Below, in pieces: positions 18,927 to 28,061 of a stretch of DNA of 64,000 bases. Positions within the stretch are counted from its first letter, which is position 1; each line of letters begins with the position of its first letter. The position numbers and the translations under genes are program-made. Source of the DNA: Alphaproteobacteria bacterium (lineage in GTDB: Bacteria > Pseudomonadota > Alphaproteobacteria > Rhizobiales > Aestuariivirgaceae); the NCBI GenBank assembly GCA_024640405.1, contig JAHEFB010000002.1, forward strand, positions 62,001 to 126,000, given 5' to 3'. A model generated the notes under the pieces. The model was not told the DNA's origin, did not search any database, and saw only the letters and a program-made list of their open reading frames with translations.

Positions 18927-19577
18927 ATGACATCATCCAGCATGAAAATACATCAGTACATTATAGCCGTTGGTGCCATGGCAGCCATCATTGCAGGGTC
19001 CAATTTCCTTGTGCAGTATCCGGTTCACGCGGTTATCGGTTCGATCAATCTTGCAGACCTTCTGACATTCGCCGCATTCACGTTTCCGATTGCGTTTCTT
19101 GTCACGGATCTGACCAACAGGCTGTTTGGCGCGGCGTCGGCCCGGAAAGTGGTTTTCGCGGGCTTTGCCATCGCGGTGGCTGTTTCGATCGTTCTGGCAA
19201 CGCCCCGGATTGCCATTGCATCGGGCTCTGCCTTTCTGATTTCCCAGCTGATGGATGTGTCGATTTTCGACAAATTGAGGTCAGGTCGCTGGTGGCGCGC
19301 CCCGCTTGTTTCTTCATTGATTGGCGCAGTGGTAGACACGTTCATCTTTTTCTCGTTTGCGTTTGCCACCAGCTTGTCTTTCCTCGGGGCCGGCCTGGAT
19401 TTTGCTGCTCAACCTGCTCCACTTCTCGGTGTGCTCGCTGTTGAAACGCCGCGCTGGGTTTCGTGGGCATTGGGCGATCTCGTCGTGAAAGTCATGATGG
19501 CGCTGGTGTTGCTGGCGCCGTACGGACTGCTGTGGCGGCGTCTGGACCGGGCTATCGGCAAGGCCTCCGTTGCTTGA
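18927..19577 (+). CDS. Queuosine precursor transporter (VUT/YhhQ family)
   Basis: A 216-residue inner membrane protein with six or so helices and the family-typical segment FPIAFLVTDLTNRLFG near residue 55. YhhQ-type proteins import preQ0/preQ1 or queuine-type precursors for tRNA queuosine. The second Met (MKIHQY) could also be the start. I looked for a preQ1 riboswitch in the 80 bases between ndk and this gene and saw none. Confidence 0.88.
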   Translation: MTSSSMKIHQYIIAVGAMAAIIAGSNFLVQYPVHAVIGSINLADLLTFAAFTFPIAFLVTDLTNRLFGAASARKVVFAGFAIAVAVSIVLATPRIAIASGSAFLISQLMDVSIFDKLRSGRWWRAPLVSSLIGAVVDTFIFFSFAFATSLSFLGAGLDFAAQPAPLLGVLAVETPRWVSWALGDLVVKVMMALVLLAPYGLLWRRLDRAIGKASVA

Positions 19578-19612
19578 GTATTTGCCCATGCATGCGACAG
19601 AATGGCTCAGTG

Positions 19613-19629
19613 TTAATTATTCATTAACC
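19613..19629 (+). promoter_or_regulatory. CtrA-type binding site
   Basis: TTAATTATTCATTAACC fits TTAA-N7-TTAACC exactly, the recognition sequence of the cell-cycle regulator CtrA in alphaproteobacteria. It lies 110 bp upstream of the small secreted protein gene at 19739. Confidence 0.5.
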
Positions 19630-19738
19630 ATAAGGGCGCAGGCTTTAACTCAAATCTGACGGGGACAGGCTTAGCAATTTCTAGTGCATCTGAGTTTGGT
19701 GGTTCGACCGCCGGACCGGCTGCCGGAAGGAGACGGTT

Positions 19739-20056
19739 ATGTCTATTAAAGCCTACGCCATGATTGCTGTTGCACTTACCGTGTTTGCCTGGGCAACATC
19801 GCCTGCGCGTGCCATTTCGTCTGGCATTCGGCATTGTGCCGAGCACGATACCATCACTGATAAATTGTCATCGAAATACAATGAACAACGCTCCGGCATG
19901 GGGCTGGTTGGATCTTCCGGAATGGTCGAGCTTTTTACCGCAAAAAGCGGCACCTGGACCATTGTGGTCACTCAGGTCGACGGCACGTCCTGCATCGTGG
20001 CTGCCGGGAATTCCTGGGCAGAATACAGCCGCAAGCCAAAACTCTCCGGGCTTTGA
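19739..20056 (+). CDS. Small secreted protein of unknown function
   Basis: A 105-residue protein with a signal peptide (cleavage expected after SPARA, residue about 24) and a mature part with two cysteines (HCAEHD and SCIVAAG) that could form a disulphide. The core resembles small periplasmic hypothetical proteins of rhizobia that end SWAEYS-like; I do not recognise a named domain. ATG 19739 has an excellent site (AAGGAGACGG). A CtrA-type site upstream suggests cell-cycle control. Confidence 0.72.
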   Translation: MSIKAYAMIAVALTVFAWATSPARAISSGIRHCAEHDTITDKLSSKYNEQRSGMGLVGSSGMVELFTAKSGTWTIVVTQVDGTSCIVAAGNSWAEYSRKPKLSGL

Positions 20057-20099
20057 CGCTGTTTGGCAGGTAGCACAGCGGCGTTCTGCGGGTTGTTGT

Positions 20100-20180
20100 T
20101 CAGGCGATGGCCTGGCTGGCAATGAAGGACAGACTTGCAAGCACACTTAGAATTAATACTACTTTCAGGTCGTAAGTCAT
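20100..20180 (-). CDS. 26-residue membrane peptide (too short for the ORF track)
   Basis: ATG 20180 is preceded by AAAAGGAGACCGCGCC, an ideal Shine-Dalgarno at 8 nt. The frame encodes MTYDLKVVLILSV..., a single hydrophobic helix, and ends ASQAIA before TGA. It could be a small membrane peptide or a fossil signal peptide. It lies 110 bp downstream of the dehydrogenase gene on the same strand, and its 3' end faces the secreted protein gene. No homologue known to me. Confidence 0.45.
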   Translation of the reverse strand: MTYDLKVVLILSVLASLSFIASQAIA

Positions 20181-20290
20181 GGCGCGGTCTCCTTTTCCGG
20201 AGTTGTTTTTATTGACGCCAGTGTTTCACAGGATCACAGAACCGTGAGTGAACGCCTTGTTCACCCGCGGTTCATGTAGCAGTGAAATTC

Positions 20291-22711
20291 CTACGCTCTC
20301 AGCCGCATATTTTCCGGATCCCAGGCAGGTTGCTCGATGATCCGGGCAGCACGCATTTCGTTGAACATCATGATATCGAAGTCTTTGGTCATATCGGACT
20401 TCTTCGGATCGACATAGGCGAAAGCGAGTGATTTTTCGACCGCATGGCCGTAGGCGCCGCTGGTCGTGATGCCTACAACTTCACCGTTCTGATAAACCGG
20501 TTCGTTGCCGGCGCAATCTGCATCCGTTGCATCCATTTCCATATAGACCAGCTGAATTCGCGGCCCATGCTGTTTCGACGCCTGGGTTGCCGCCTTGCCG
20601 ATGAAGTCCTTGTCGAACCTGCAGAACCGCTCCATGTCTCCTTCGATCATGGTGATTTCCTGGGTCAATTCGCTACCCCAGCCGCGATAGGCTTTTTCCA
20701 TGCGGAGAGAATTCATGGCGTAGGCACCGAACAATTTCATGCCCAGTGGTTCGCCGGTTTCCATCAGTGCGTCGAAGATCGCCGGCAAACCGGCCATCGG
20801 GGCATGAATTTCCCAACCCAGTTCGCCAACATAGTTGACCCGCAACATGCGGACGTCCTTTACGCCGGCCACTTCGGTGAAGCTACCCTGCAGCCAGCGC
20901 AACCCTTCGTTGGACAGATCCTGAGTCGTATGAGGTTGCAGGATGTCACGCGAATTTGGTCCGGCCAGTGCCAGTACGCCGAATTCATCGGTAACGTCTG
21001 TAATGGTAACAACTTCATCCTTGTTGCGGCGCCAGCGCAGTACATCCATGTCATGCAGTTGTGCAACCGCGGCAGACAACACATAAAAATGTTCTTCGCC
21101 AAGCCGGGTGACGGTGATTTCGCTTTCAATACGGCCGCCTTCTTTCACCAGATGTCCCAGCATGATGCCGCCGACCTTCTTTGGAACGCGGTTGGCGCAG
21201 ATACGCTCAAGGAAGCTCTCCGCGTCCTTGCCCGTTACATCAAATTTGGCAAATGTAGTCAGGTCCATGAGGCCGGCTGATTCGCGTACCGCTTTGCATT
21301 CCTGCGCTACCGCATCAAACCAGTTGGAGCGGCGGAATGAGTAGTCTTCGCCTGTTCCATCGGTTGAAAACCAGCGGGCGCGTTCCCAGCCGAACACAGC
21401 CTGGAACTGGGCGCCGCGATCCTTCAGGCGGTCATATAGTGACGAAGTGCGAAGCGGGCGCATGTCCATGTGCTGCTCACCGGGGCGATAGCAGTAATAC
21501 ATGTGCTGGTAATCAACGACCGAGAGGTTTGCCGAGTACTCCTTGGTGGCCCAATTGCCGAACCGGCGAGGGTCAAACTCGGCCATGTTGATATCGGTTG
21601 CTCCATGCACCATCCACTGCGCCAGATATTTGCCGGCGCCCGCACCCTGGCAAATGCCGATGGAAGCGCCTGTCGCCATCCAGTAATTTGCCGGTCCTGG
21701 AGCAGGGCCCAACAGAAAATTGGCATCCGGGGTGTGGGTGATGGCACCGGAAATTACCGACTTGATGCCGGCATTGGCAAATATCGGCATACGCTCGGTG
21801 GCCTTTTCCAGCCACGGCATCAACCGGTCCAGTTCAGGTGTTATCAACTCGCTTTCAAAATCCCAGGTTGGCGGATTGCCGTCCCAGCACACATGAGCAC
21901 CTTCAGTCTCATAGGGACCAACCAGCACTCCGTCTGTTTCCTCGCGCAGGTAGGAATGGCAGTAGGGGTCGCGGACAACGGGCAATTCATCCTTCAGGTC
22001 GATGAGTTCCTGCACCGGTTCGGTAATCAGGTAATGGTGCAGCATGTTGCACATCGGTACATTGTGCCCGGTCCATGCGCCCACTACGTCGGCATAGGAT
22101 CCTGCTGCGTTGACCACGTGTTCGCAAACGATGTTGCCCTTGTCCGTGACAACCCGCCATTCACCGGTTGGCAACAGCTCGATGTTTTCCACCATGGTGC
22201 GGCGATAGATTTCCGCGCCACCCTGGCGAGCGCCGGCTGCCATGGAATTGGTAACATCTGCAGGTGCCACGTGACCATCGGTGACGGTAACAAAGGCCAT
22301 CTTGACCCCAAAGGTCTCCAGATAGGGGTGATACTTCTTTATTTCATCAGGCCCGATCAGGGCGGCCTCGTAACCAATCAGTTTCGACACGCCGTAGACC
22401 TGCTTGAACCATTCAACCTCGGAATCGGTGATTGCCAGTCGAAGGCCGCCACATCCATGCCACGACACAGCTTCGCCGGTCATTTCCTCCAGCTTGGGAT
22501 ATACAAGAGTGCCTTCGTGGTGAATTTTGGCCAGATTCACGGAACCGGTAAACTGCGGACACTGTCCGGCTGCATGCCACGTGGAGCCTGACGTCAGCTC
22601 GCCTTTTTCGACCAGAACCACATCTGTCCAGCCTTCTTTGACCAGAGAATACAACAGGCCGACGCCCATTACACCGCCGCCAACAATGACAACCCGCGCA
22701 TTCGATTTCAT
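20291..22711 (-). CDS. Dimethylglycine/sarcosine dehydrogenase-like FAD and folate enzyme
   Basis: An 806-residue flavoenzyme. Residues 1-370 form an FAD-dependent DAO domain with the dinucleotide motif VGGGVMGVG and a His in the STWHAAGQ covalent-FAD region. Residues about 380-440 are the FAO_M segment, and 440-800 form the GcvT/aminomethyltransferase domains that bind tetrahydrofolate (ANRVPKKVG, YVGELGWEIH). Such enzymes demethylate dimethylglycine or sarcosine, feeding C1 units to folate. Exact substrate is unassigned. It stands alone; use of methylated osmolytes such as glycine betaine is plausible. Confidence 0.88.
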   Translation of the reverse strand: MKSNARVVIVGGGVMGVGLLYSLVKEGWTDVVLVEKGELTSGSTWHAAGQCPQFTGSVNLAKIHHEGTLVYPKLEEMTGEAVSWHGCGGLRLAITDSEVEWFKQVYGVSKLIGYEAALIGPDEIKKYHPYLETFGVKMAFVTVTDGHVAPADVTNSMAAGARQGGAEIYRRTMVENIELLPTGEWRVVTDKGNIVCEHVVNAAGSYADVVGAWTGHNVPMCNMLHHYLITEPVQELIDLKDELPVVRDPYCHSYLREETDGVLVGPYETEGAHVCWDGNPPTWDFESELITPELDRLMPWLEKATERMPIFANAGIKSVISGAITHTPDANFLLGPAPGPANYWMATGASIGICQGAGAGKYLAQWMVHGATDINMAEFDPRRFGNWATKEYSANLSVVDYQHMYYCYRPGEQHMDMRPLRTSSLYDRLKDRGAQFQAVFGWERARWFSTDGTGEDYSFRRSNWFDAVAQECKAVRESAGLMDLTTFAKFDVTGKDAESFLERICANRVPKKVGGIMLGHLVKEGGRIESEITVTRLGEEHFYVLSAAVAQLHDMDVLRWRRNKDEVVTITDVTDEFGVLALAGPNSRDILQPHTTQDLSNEGLRWLQGSFTEVAGVKDVRMLRVNYVGELGWEIHAPMAGLPAIFDALMETGEPLGMKLFGAYAMNSLRMEKAYRGWGSELTQEITMIEGDMERFCRFDKDFIGKAATQASKQHGPRIQLVYMEMDATDADCAGNEPVYQNGEVVGITTSGAYGHAVEKSLAFAYVDPKKSDMTKDFDIMMFNEMRAARIIEQPAWDPENMRLRA

Positions 22712-22826
22712 GTCTAGTGTCCTTCAAGGAAAGTTTGCAGGCCCCATTAGACACCCTATTTCGGTGTATCGGCAAGATTTGAGATGGCGTGGTTCTGTGA
22801 AAAATTGGGCTTTGGTCGGGTCGGGG

Positions 22827-22862
22827 TGAGGGCGCTTCACCATCGGATGAAGCGCCCTCACG
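22827..22862 (-). terminator. Long perfect hairpin after the DUF4399 gene
   Basis: GTGAGGGCGCTTCA pairs perfectly with TGAAGCGCCCTCAC (14 bp) around an eight-base loop. It begins about 11 bases after the stop of the minus-strand DUF4399 gene. There is no T-run, so it may act as an mRNA 3' stabiliser or a Rho-assisted terminator. Confidence 0.65.
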
Positions 22863-22872
22863 GTTGAGCTCG

Positions 22873-23301
22873 TTATTTTACGGTGACGGTGATTTTCTCT
22901 GACATGATGGGTGGGTTGTGCGGGATGTGGCTCCAGTCACCCAGCACAAGTTGCAGGGTGTGAGTGCCGGGCGGCAGTTCCAGCGTCTTCTCAGTCTGAC
23001 CGCCTCCGAAGTGGACGTGCTGTTCGTCGGCCGGAATAGGCTCATTGAGTTCTTCGCCCTCTATTGCCTCGTCAATGATCAGGTGATGGTGCCCGGTGTG
23101 TTCTTTCTCTGTTCCCGCTGGCGCAACACCCATGCCCTTCAGGCCGAACTGCACTGTCACCGGGTTGCTCAGTGTGTCGCCATTTTTGATGTTGATGAAA
23201 TAGACACTGGCGCCGGCTGGCGCGGGTGTTTCTCCGGCAAGTGCGGTCGCGCTCACCGCCATTGTGGCAGCAAGGGTTGCGATTGAAACGAGCTTGTTCA
23301 T
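22873..23301 (-). CDS. DUF4399 periplasmic protein
   Basis: A 142-residue exported protein. The track opens at 23493 inside the phosphate transporter gene, but ATG 23301 (MNKLVSIATLAATMAVSA) starts a clear signal peptide and has CGGAGAG upstream. The mature part carries a histidine cluster (HTGHHHLIID), the GGGQTEK segment and LQLVLGDWSHIPH, diagnostic of DUF4399. The histidines suggest metal binding, but function is not known. Confidence 0.85.
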   Translation of the reverse strand: MNKLVSIATLAATMAVSATALAGETPAPAGASVYFINIKNGDTLSNPVTVQFGLKGMGVAPAGTEKEHTGHHHLIIDEAIEGEELNEPIPADEQHVHFGGGQTEKTLELPPGTHTLQLVLGDWSHIPHNPPIMSEKITVTVK

Positions 23302-23420
23302 AGGTTCTCTCCGATTGTTATGGGCATGCTGCAGAATACACATAGCGGAGCGCTGAAACATACAATTGATTTCAGGTAAAGGTGGTGGGCCCATTTCAAG
23401 TTGAGCCGGATAAAATCTCG

Positions 23421-24941
23421 CTAACCCGTATGACTCAAGACCAGATACAGGGTGCCGGCCAGCACAGCGGTTGCCGGCACTGTAATGATCCATGCGGCGA
23501 TGATGGTCATGAAATGCGATCTGCGGACCAGTTTCCGGTAGACAATCTCGTCTTCGCTGCGTTCATCGTTTTGAGCCTGTTGGGCCGCGGGACCTCCTGA
23601 CCTGCGGGCCAAATAAGTTCGCCGGCGTTTGGAGTGGGTCGTGTAATACTCACGAAGGAAACCAACTCCGAAGACACCGCCGACGGCAATATGTGTCGAG
23701 CTGACGGGCAGGCCCAGCCCTGATGCGATCAAAACGGTGATGGCGGCGGACAGAGCCACGCAGAACGCCCGCATCGGGTTCATTTTGGTGATTTGTTCAC
23801 CGACCATCCTGATCAGTTTCGGGCCGTACAGGAACAAACCGAGACTGATGCCAAACGCTCCAATCATCATTACCCACAACGGTATTCCGACTTTCGCATC
23901 GACCGAACCGGACTGGATAGTGTGCAGGATGGCAGCAAGCGGGCCAACCGCATTGGCGACATCGTTGGCGCCATGGGCGAACGACAACAGCATTGCGGAG
24001 AATATCAGAGGAATATGAAACAATTTTCGCAGTGACTGATTGCGGTTCTCCATTCCCTGCGACTGGGCACGTATCAACGGGCGCAAGACCATCACTGAGA
24101 TGCCGAATACCACCAAACCCAATAGTGCAACGGTGCTGAGTTCGGGTTTCCAGACTTTCTTCAGGCCTTTCATGACAAGGTAGCAGGTGAATGCCGCCAG
24201 CATGAGGGACACAAGCATCGGCACCCATTTTCGGGCGGCCGCAATCTTGTCCTCCTGGTAGATGATGTTGGATTTGATGAACCACAAAAACAACGCCGCG
24301 ATTCCACCGCCCAATAGCGGCGAAATTACCCAGCTCGCCGCAATAGCACCCATTACTCCCCAGTTCACAACATTGAAGCCAGCGGCTGCAATTCCCGCTC
24401 CCATGACGCCGCCGACGACCGAATGTGTGGTTGATACCGGTGCGCCGAGCCACGTCGCCAGGTTGACCCACATCGCACATGACATAAGCGCAGCCATCAT
24501 TGCCCAAACGAAGGTGTTCGCATCTGCAACCTGCTTTGGATCGACTATGCCTTTGGAAATGGTCGAAACCACATCTCCTCCGGCAATAATGGCACCAGCA
24601 CTTTCAAATACTGCTGCGATCAGCAACGCCGTCATCAACGACATCGCCTTGGATCCTACGGCGGGCCCAACATTGTTGGCGACATCATTGGCGCCGATAT
24701 TCAAGGCCATGTACCCGCCGATGACGGCCGCGGCAACGATCAGCGCGCCATTTGGGTTTTCCCCACTGTAGGCGGATGCAAGCAAACCGGCGCCCACGAG
24801 AAAGACAATGGCCAGGCCCGGCGCCAGCAGTTGCATGGACAATGCTCTGGTAGCAGTTTCCATGCTGGAGAGTTTCGACAGGTCCTTGTCGAGCGACGTT
24901 TTGCGCAACTGCCCGGCAGGTATCTGTGCGTCCTCACTCAT
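23421..24941 (-). CDS. pit: PiT-family inorganic phosphate transporter
   Basis: A 506-residue inner membrane transporter driven by cation or proton symport. Both PiT signature repeats are visible (GANDVANNVGPAVGSKA near residue 83 and GANDVANAVGPLAA near residue 325). A 45-residue hydrophilic N-terminus and a basic loop with RSGGPAAQQAQNDERSEDE near residue 460 are additional to the core. A Pho-box-like direct repeat lies 24 bp upstream of the start; in Sinorhizobium the pit operon is repressed by PhoB, so similar control is plausible here. Confidence 0.92.
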   Translation of the reverse strand: MSEDAQIPAGQLRKTSLDKDLSKLSSMETATRALSMQLLAPGLAIVFLVGAGLLASAYSGENPNGALIVAAAVIGGYMALNIGANDVANNVGPAVGSKAMSLMTALLIAAVFESAGAIIAGGDVVSTISKGIVDPKQVADANTFVWAMMAALMSCAMWVNLATWLGAPVSTTHSVVGGVMGAGIAAAGFNVVNWGVMGAIAASWVISPLLGGGIAALFLWFIKSNIIYQEDKIAAARKWVPMLVSLMLAAFTCYLVMKGLKKVWKPELSTVALLGLVVFGISVMVLRPLIRAQSQGMENRNQSLRKLFHIPLIFSAMLLSFAHGANDVANAVGPLAAILHTIQSGSVDAKVGIPLWVMMIGAFGISLGLFLYGPKLIRMVGEQITKMNPMRAFCVALSAAITVLIASGLGLPVSSTHIAVGGVFGVGFLREYYTTHSKRRRTYLARRSGGPAAQQAQNDERSEDEIVYRKLVRRSHFMTIIAAWIITVPATAVLAGTLYLVLSHTG

Positions 24942-24964
24942 CAGTAGATCCGTTCCGCTGTGTC

Positions 24965-24982
24965 ATGACAGTCTTGTGACTA
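24965..24982 (-). promoter_or_regulatory. Candidate Pho box upstream of pit
   Basis: On the minus strand TAGTCAC-AAGA-CTGTCAT: two 7-mers spaced 11 bp start to start. The second is a perfect CTGTCAT PhoB half-site, the first matches 4 of 7. Its closeness to the start codon would suit repression. Confidence 0.35.
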
Positions 24983-25044
24983 TCAAAAGCAGCGAACCGA
25001 AACCATGACTCTGCAAAAGTTATACCCGTCAATTCGTTGTTCGA

Positions 25045-25524
25045 TTACACCAATCGTCTGTCCGAGCCCAGCTTGAACAGCACTTCCTTCAAGCCGTTGT
25101 CGTCAACTCGCTCCGCGGCTTCCTCAATTGTCAACCACTTGACTTTACGCTGGCCCAATTCGGGAAATTTCTTGGCTTGACCGGGATTCTCCAGCAGATA
25201 GACGTCCATGCGAACCGGCAATTCGACTCCTGGTTCAATGGTCTTGGAAGCAGTATAAGATGCATAAAGGTTTGACTGTACTGAACCAGTCAGACCGGCC
25301 TCTTCCCACGCTTCCTGTGCAGCAATCTCGGCATGGCTGAGACCTGGTTCCGGCCAGCCTTTGGGGATAATCCACTTGCCGCCGCCGCGTGAGGTGATCA
25401 GGCACACCTCCAACGTTCCCCTGCCTGTACGGTAGGGGAGGGCGCCAATTTGGAGTGCAGTGTTGCGGGCTGAAAATATCTGCATCGCTTCGGCAATCCA
25501 GTTTCTGATCGACTTGGTCTCCAT
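25045..25524 (-). CDS. Nudix hydrolase
   Basis: A 159-residue (or 172 from an upstream ATG at 25563) Nudix protein. The Nudix box is GLSHAEIAAQEAWEEAGL, following KWIIPKGWPEPG. The Ala/Trp in place of the usual Arg-Glu (AWEEAGL) is common in the diphosphoinositol/diadenosine polyphosphate (DIPP-like) subgroup, so the substrate may be a dinucleoside or inositol polyphosphate. Start choice is uncertain, as neither ATG has a strong ribosome site. Confidence 0.88.
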   Translation of the reverse strand: METKSIRNWIAEAMQIFSARNTALQIGALPYRTGRGTLEVCLITSRGGGKWIIPKGWPEPGLSHAEIAAQEAWEEAGLTGSVQSNLYASYTASKTIEPGVELPVRMDVYLLENPGQAKKFPELGQRKVKWLTIEEAAERVDDNGLKEVLFKLGSDRRLV

Positions 25525-25709
25525 TGACGAAAAACGGCCCTTTGCATCTGCTGCACATCGCACAACATACTTGACCGGGGCGATTCGCGCCTTGACGATG
25601 GCCGGCAGGGCTGGTCGTGTGTTGGCGATACTGCAGTGTGTCGCTTGTTGGATCGATGGTGTAACAGATACATGAAGCCAGAGTTATTTTTGTGAATTTG
25701 CGCCCGAAT

Positions 25710-27782
25710 ATGGAGACAAGAAATTCAGTGTGCCCGCATGACTGCCCGTCGGCGTGCGCCATTGAAGTCGATGTGCTGGACGCCAATACCATAGGCCGTG
25801 TTCGCGGTGCGAAAGGCAATCCTTACACCGCGGGAGTGATTTGCGAAAAGGTCGCCCGGTATGCCGAACGCATTCATCATTCAGACCGTTTGTTGCATCC
25901 GCTGAAGCGCAAGGGGGCGAGAGGATCCGGTGAGTGGCAGCAGGTGTCCTGGGAAGATGCACTGGACGAAGTAGCATCCGCAATGTTGAAGGCTGAAGAA
26001 AAGCACGGCGCCGAAGCCGTGTGGCCGTATTATTTTGCCGGTACGATGGGGTTGCTGATGCGAGATGGAATGCATCGGCTGCGGCATGTCAAGAAATACT
26101 CCGGCATGTATGATACAATCTGCACATCTCTGCCAATTGCCGGCTACACCGCAGGTACCGGCAGTTTGTCCGGTACCAGTTCCAGTGAAATCGCAAGTTC
26201 TGATCTTGTCGTGCTGTGGGGGACCAATCCGGTCAATACACAGATCAACGTGATGACCCATGCCGTGGCGGCGCGAAAACAACGTGGCGCCAAAATCGCG
26301 GTCGTCGATGTCTATGAGACCGGAACAATAAGGCAGGCCGATATTGGTCTGGTGATCCGACCCGGAACTGACGGTGCACTGGCCTGTGCCGTGATGCATA
26401 TTGCTTTTCGTGAAGGATATGCCGATCGCGCCTACATGCAAAAATACACAGACGACCCGGCAGGCCTTGAGGCGCACCTGAAGAGCAAAACACCCCAGTG
26501 GGCGGCTTCTGTCACCGGCCTGAGTGTCCGGGAAATTGAGACCTTCGCAGCGATTGTTGGCAAGACAAAAGCAACCTACTTCAGGCTTGGTTACGGATTT
26601 GCGCGTTCACGCAACGGCTCGGCAAACATGCATGCAGTCACGAGTATCGCTGCAGTGATGGGCCATTGGCAGCACAAGGGTGGTGGCGCGCTACATTCCA
26701 ACTCGGGAATTTACAAGTGGAACAAGATGATGATCGAGGGCCTCGATGCCTTTGATCGCGGCGTCCGCATGCTTGACCAGTGCCGCATTGGTGCAGTGCT
26801 CAACAATGATCCCCATGATCTTCAGGGTGGCCCCCCGGTTACGGTACTGTTCACACAAAACACCAATCCGATTACCGTTGCGCCGGATCAGAACGCTGTT
26901 AAACAGGGCTTTGCACGTGATGATCTTTTTATCTGCGTACACGAGCAGTTCATGACGGAAACGGCTGAATTGGCCGACATCGTCCTGCCTGCCACCATGT
27001 TTCTCGAACACGATGATGTCTACCAGGGCAGTGGCCACCAGTTCATTCAGCTTGGTCCAAAATTGATCAATGCGCCCGGAGAATGCCGTAACAACCATCA
27101 GGTAATCTGCGAACTCGCGGGCAGGGTTGGCGCCGAACACCCCGGTTTCGATATGAGTGAGCGAGAAATTATCGACTGGACACTTGAGCATTCCGGCAGA
27201 TTGCGTATCGATGATCTGCAAGCAGCCAAATGGCTTGATGTCCAGCCGGAGTTTGACACAGCGCATTTTCTGAACGGCTTTGGTCATCCCGACGGCAGGT
27301 TTCGCTTCAAACCGGACTGGGGTGCCGTGCGGCACAAGAGTCACGTCACGTCCAAGGGGCCAGTCGCCAGTATGCCTGCATTCCCCGATCATTGGGACGT
27401 GATCAGGGCAGCGGATGAGCAACATCCTTTCAGATTGGCAACCAGTCCTGCCCGGACGTTTCTAAACACCACATTCAATGAAACGCCAAGTTCCCTGAAA
27501 CGCGAAGGTCGACCGGAATTACTGATGCATCCTGCCGATATGGATGACAGCGGCATTACCGACGGGCAAAAGGTTGTAGTCGGCAATGAATTGGGCGTGG
27601 TGACACTTCATGTACGCCGCAACGACAAAGTCAGGCGCGGTGTGGTGATTTCCGAGGGCATTTGGCCCAATCGCTGTTTTGACGGTGGTTGCGGCATAAA
27701 CACGCTGGTTGGCGCCGACCAGCCCGCACCTGTCGGTGGTGGTGCTTTCCACGACAACCATGTCTGGATAAGACCGGCTTGA
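25710..27782 (+). CDS. Molybdopterin oxidoreductase (formate dehydrogenase/DMSO reductase superfamily)
   Basis: A cytosolic enzyme of about 690 residues. N-terminal cysteines in CPHDCPSAC with a fourth in GVICEKVARY form a 4Fe-4S site. The molybdopterin domains follow (LVVLWGTNPVNTQ; GYGFARSRNG; ETAELADIVLPATMFLEHDD), then a C-terminal molydopterin-dinucleotide-binding domain from about residue 580 (SLKREGRPELLMHPADM). No Tat signal and no partner subunits are encoded nearby, and the substrate is unknown. A GTG at 25692 is an alternative start; neither has an obvious ribosome site. Confidence 0.88.
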   Translation: METRNSVCPHDCPSACAIEVDVLDANTIGRVRGAKGNPYTAGVICEKVARYAERIHHSDRLLHPLKRKGARGSGEWQQVSWEDALDEVASAMLKAEEKHGAEAVWPYYFAGTMGLLMRDGMHRLRHVKKYSGMYDTICTSLPIAGYTAGTGSLSGTSSSEIASSDLVVLWGTNPVNTQINVMTHAVAARKQRGAKIAVVDVYETGTIRQADIGLVIRPGTDGALACAVMHIAFREGYADRAYMQKYTDDPAGLEAHLKSKTPQWAASVTGLSVREIETFAAIVGKTKATYFRLGYGFARSRNGSANMHAVTSIAAVMGHWQHKGGGALHSNSGIYKWNKMMIEGLDAFDRGVRMLDQCRIGAVLNNDPHDLQGGPPVTVLFTQNTNPITVAPDQNAVKQGFARDDLFICVHEQFMTETAELADIVLPATMFLEHDDVYQGSGHQFIQLGPKLINAPGECRNNHQVICELAGRVGAEHPGFDMSEREIIDWTLEHSGRLRIDDLQAAKWLDVQPEFDTAHFLNGFGHPDGRFRFKPDWGAVRHKSHVTSKGPVASMPAFPDHWDVIRAADEQHPFRLATSPARTFLNTTFNETPSSLKREGRPELLMHPADMDDSGITDGQKVVVGNELGVVTLHVRRNDKVRRGVVISEGIWPNRCFDGGCGINTLVGADQPAPVGGGAFHDNHVWIRPA

Positions 27783-27942
27783 AATCGGCAGGTGCATCAT
27801 GTGACGGTCAACGCCCCGCACGGCTGCTTCCGGTTTCAGTCCGCTACTCTGGCCTGTGAGTTAACATTGCAGGTGATCTCAATCGGGCAAGTCGTTGAAA
27901 AGAATCATTTCCTGATTTTGAGAATCACGGCATGGTTTGGTC

Positions 27943-28053
27943 ATGATCTTTGTACGTACACCATCTCCGGTACTGGAACTGGTCTGTATCGCGGGCTTGA
28001 TAGCCGCAGCAACGCTGGCCCCTCTGGCTGTTCTGGCCTCGGCATTGACCTGA
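27943..28053 (+). CDS. Possible 36-residue membrane peptide
   Basis: An ATG frame, MIFVRTPSPVLELVCIAGLI..., rich in Ala and Leu, ends ASALT just before the convergent GST-like gene. It would be a single membrane helix. No ribosome binding site is evident and the composition may be accidental. The rest of the 280 bp gap (27783-28061) shows nothing else I can support. Confidence 0.2.
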   Translation: MIFVRTPSPVLELVCIAGLIAAATLAPLAVLASALT

Positions 28054-28061
28054 AGCTGGGT

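Noticed and set aside
21470-22591. 373-codon plus-strand ORF
   Set aside because: Antisense to the dimethylglycine/sarcosine dehydrogenase-like gene, with no ribosome site and His/Cys-rich shadow composition.
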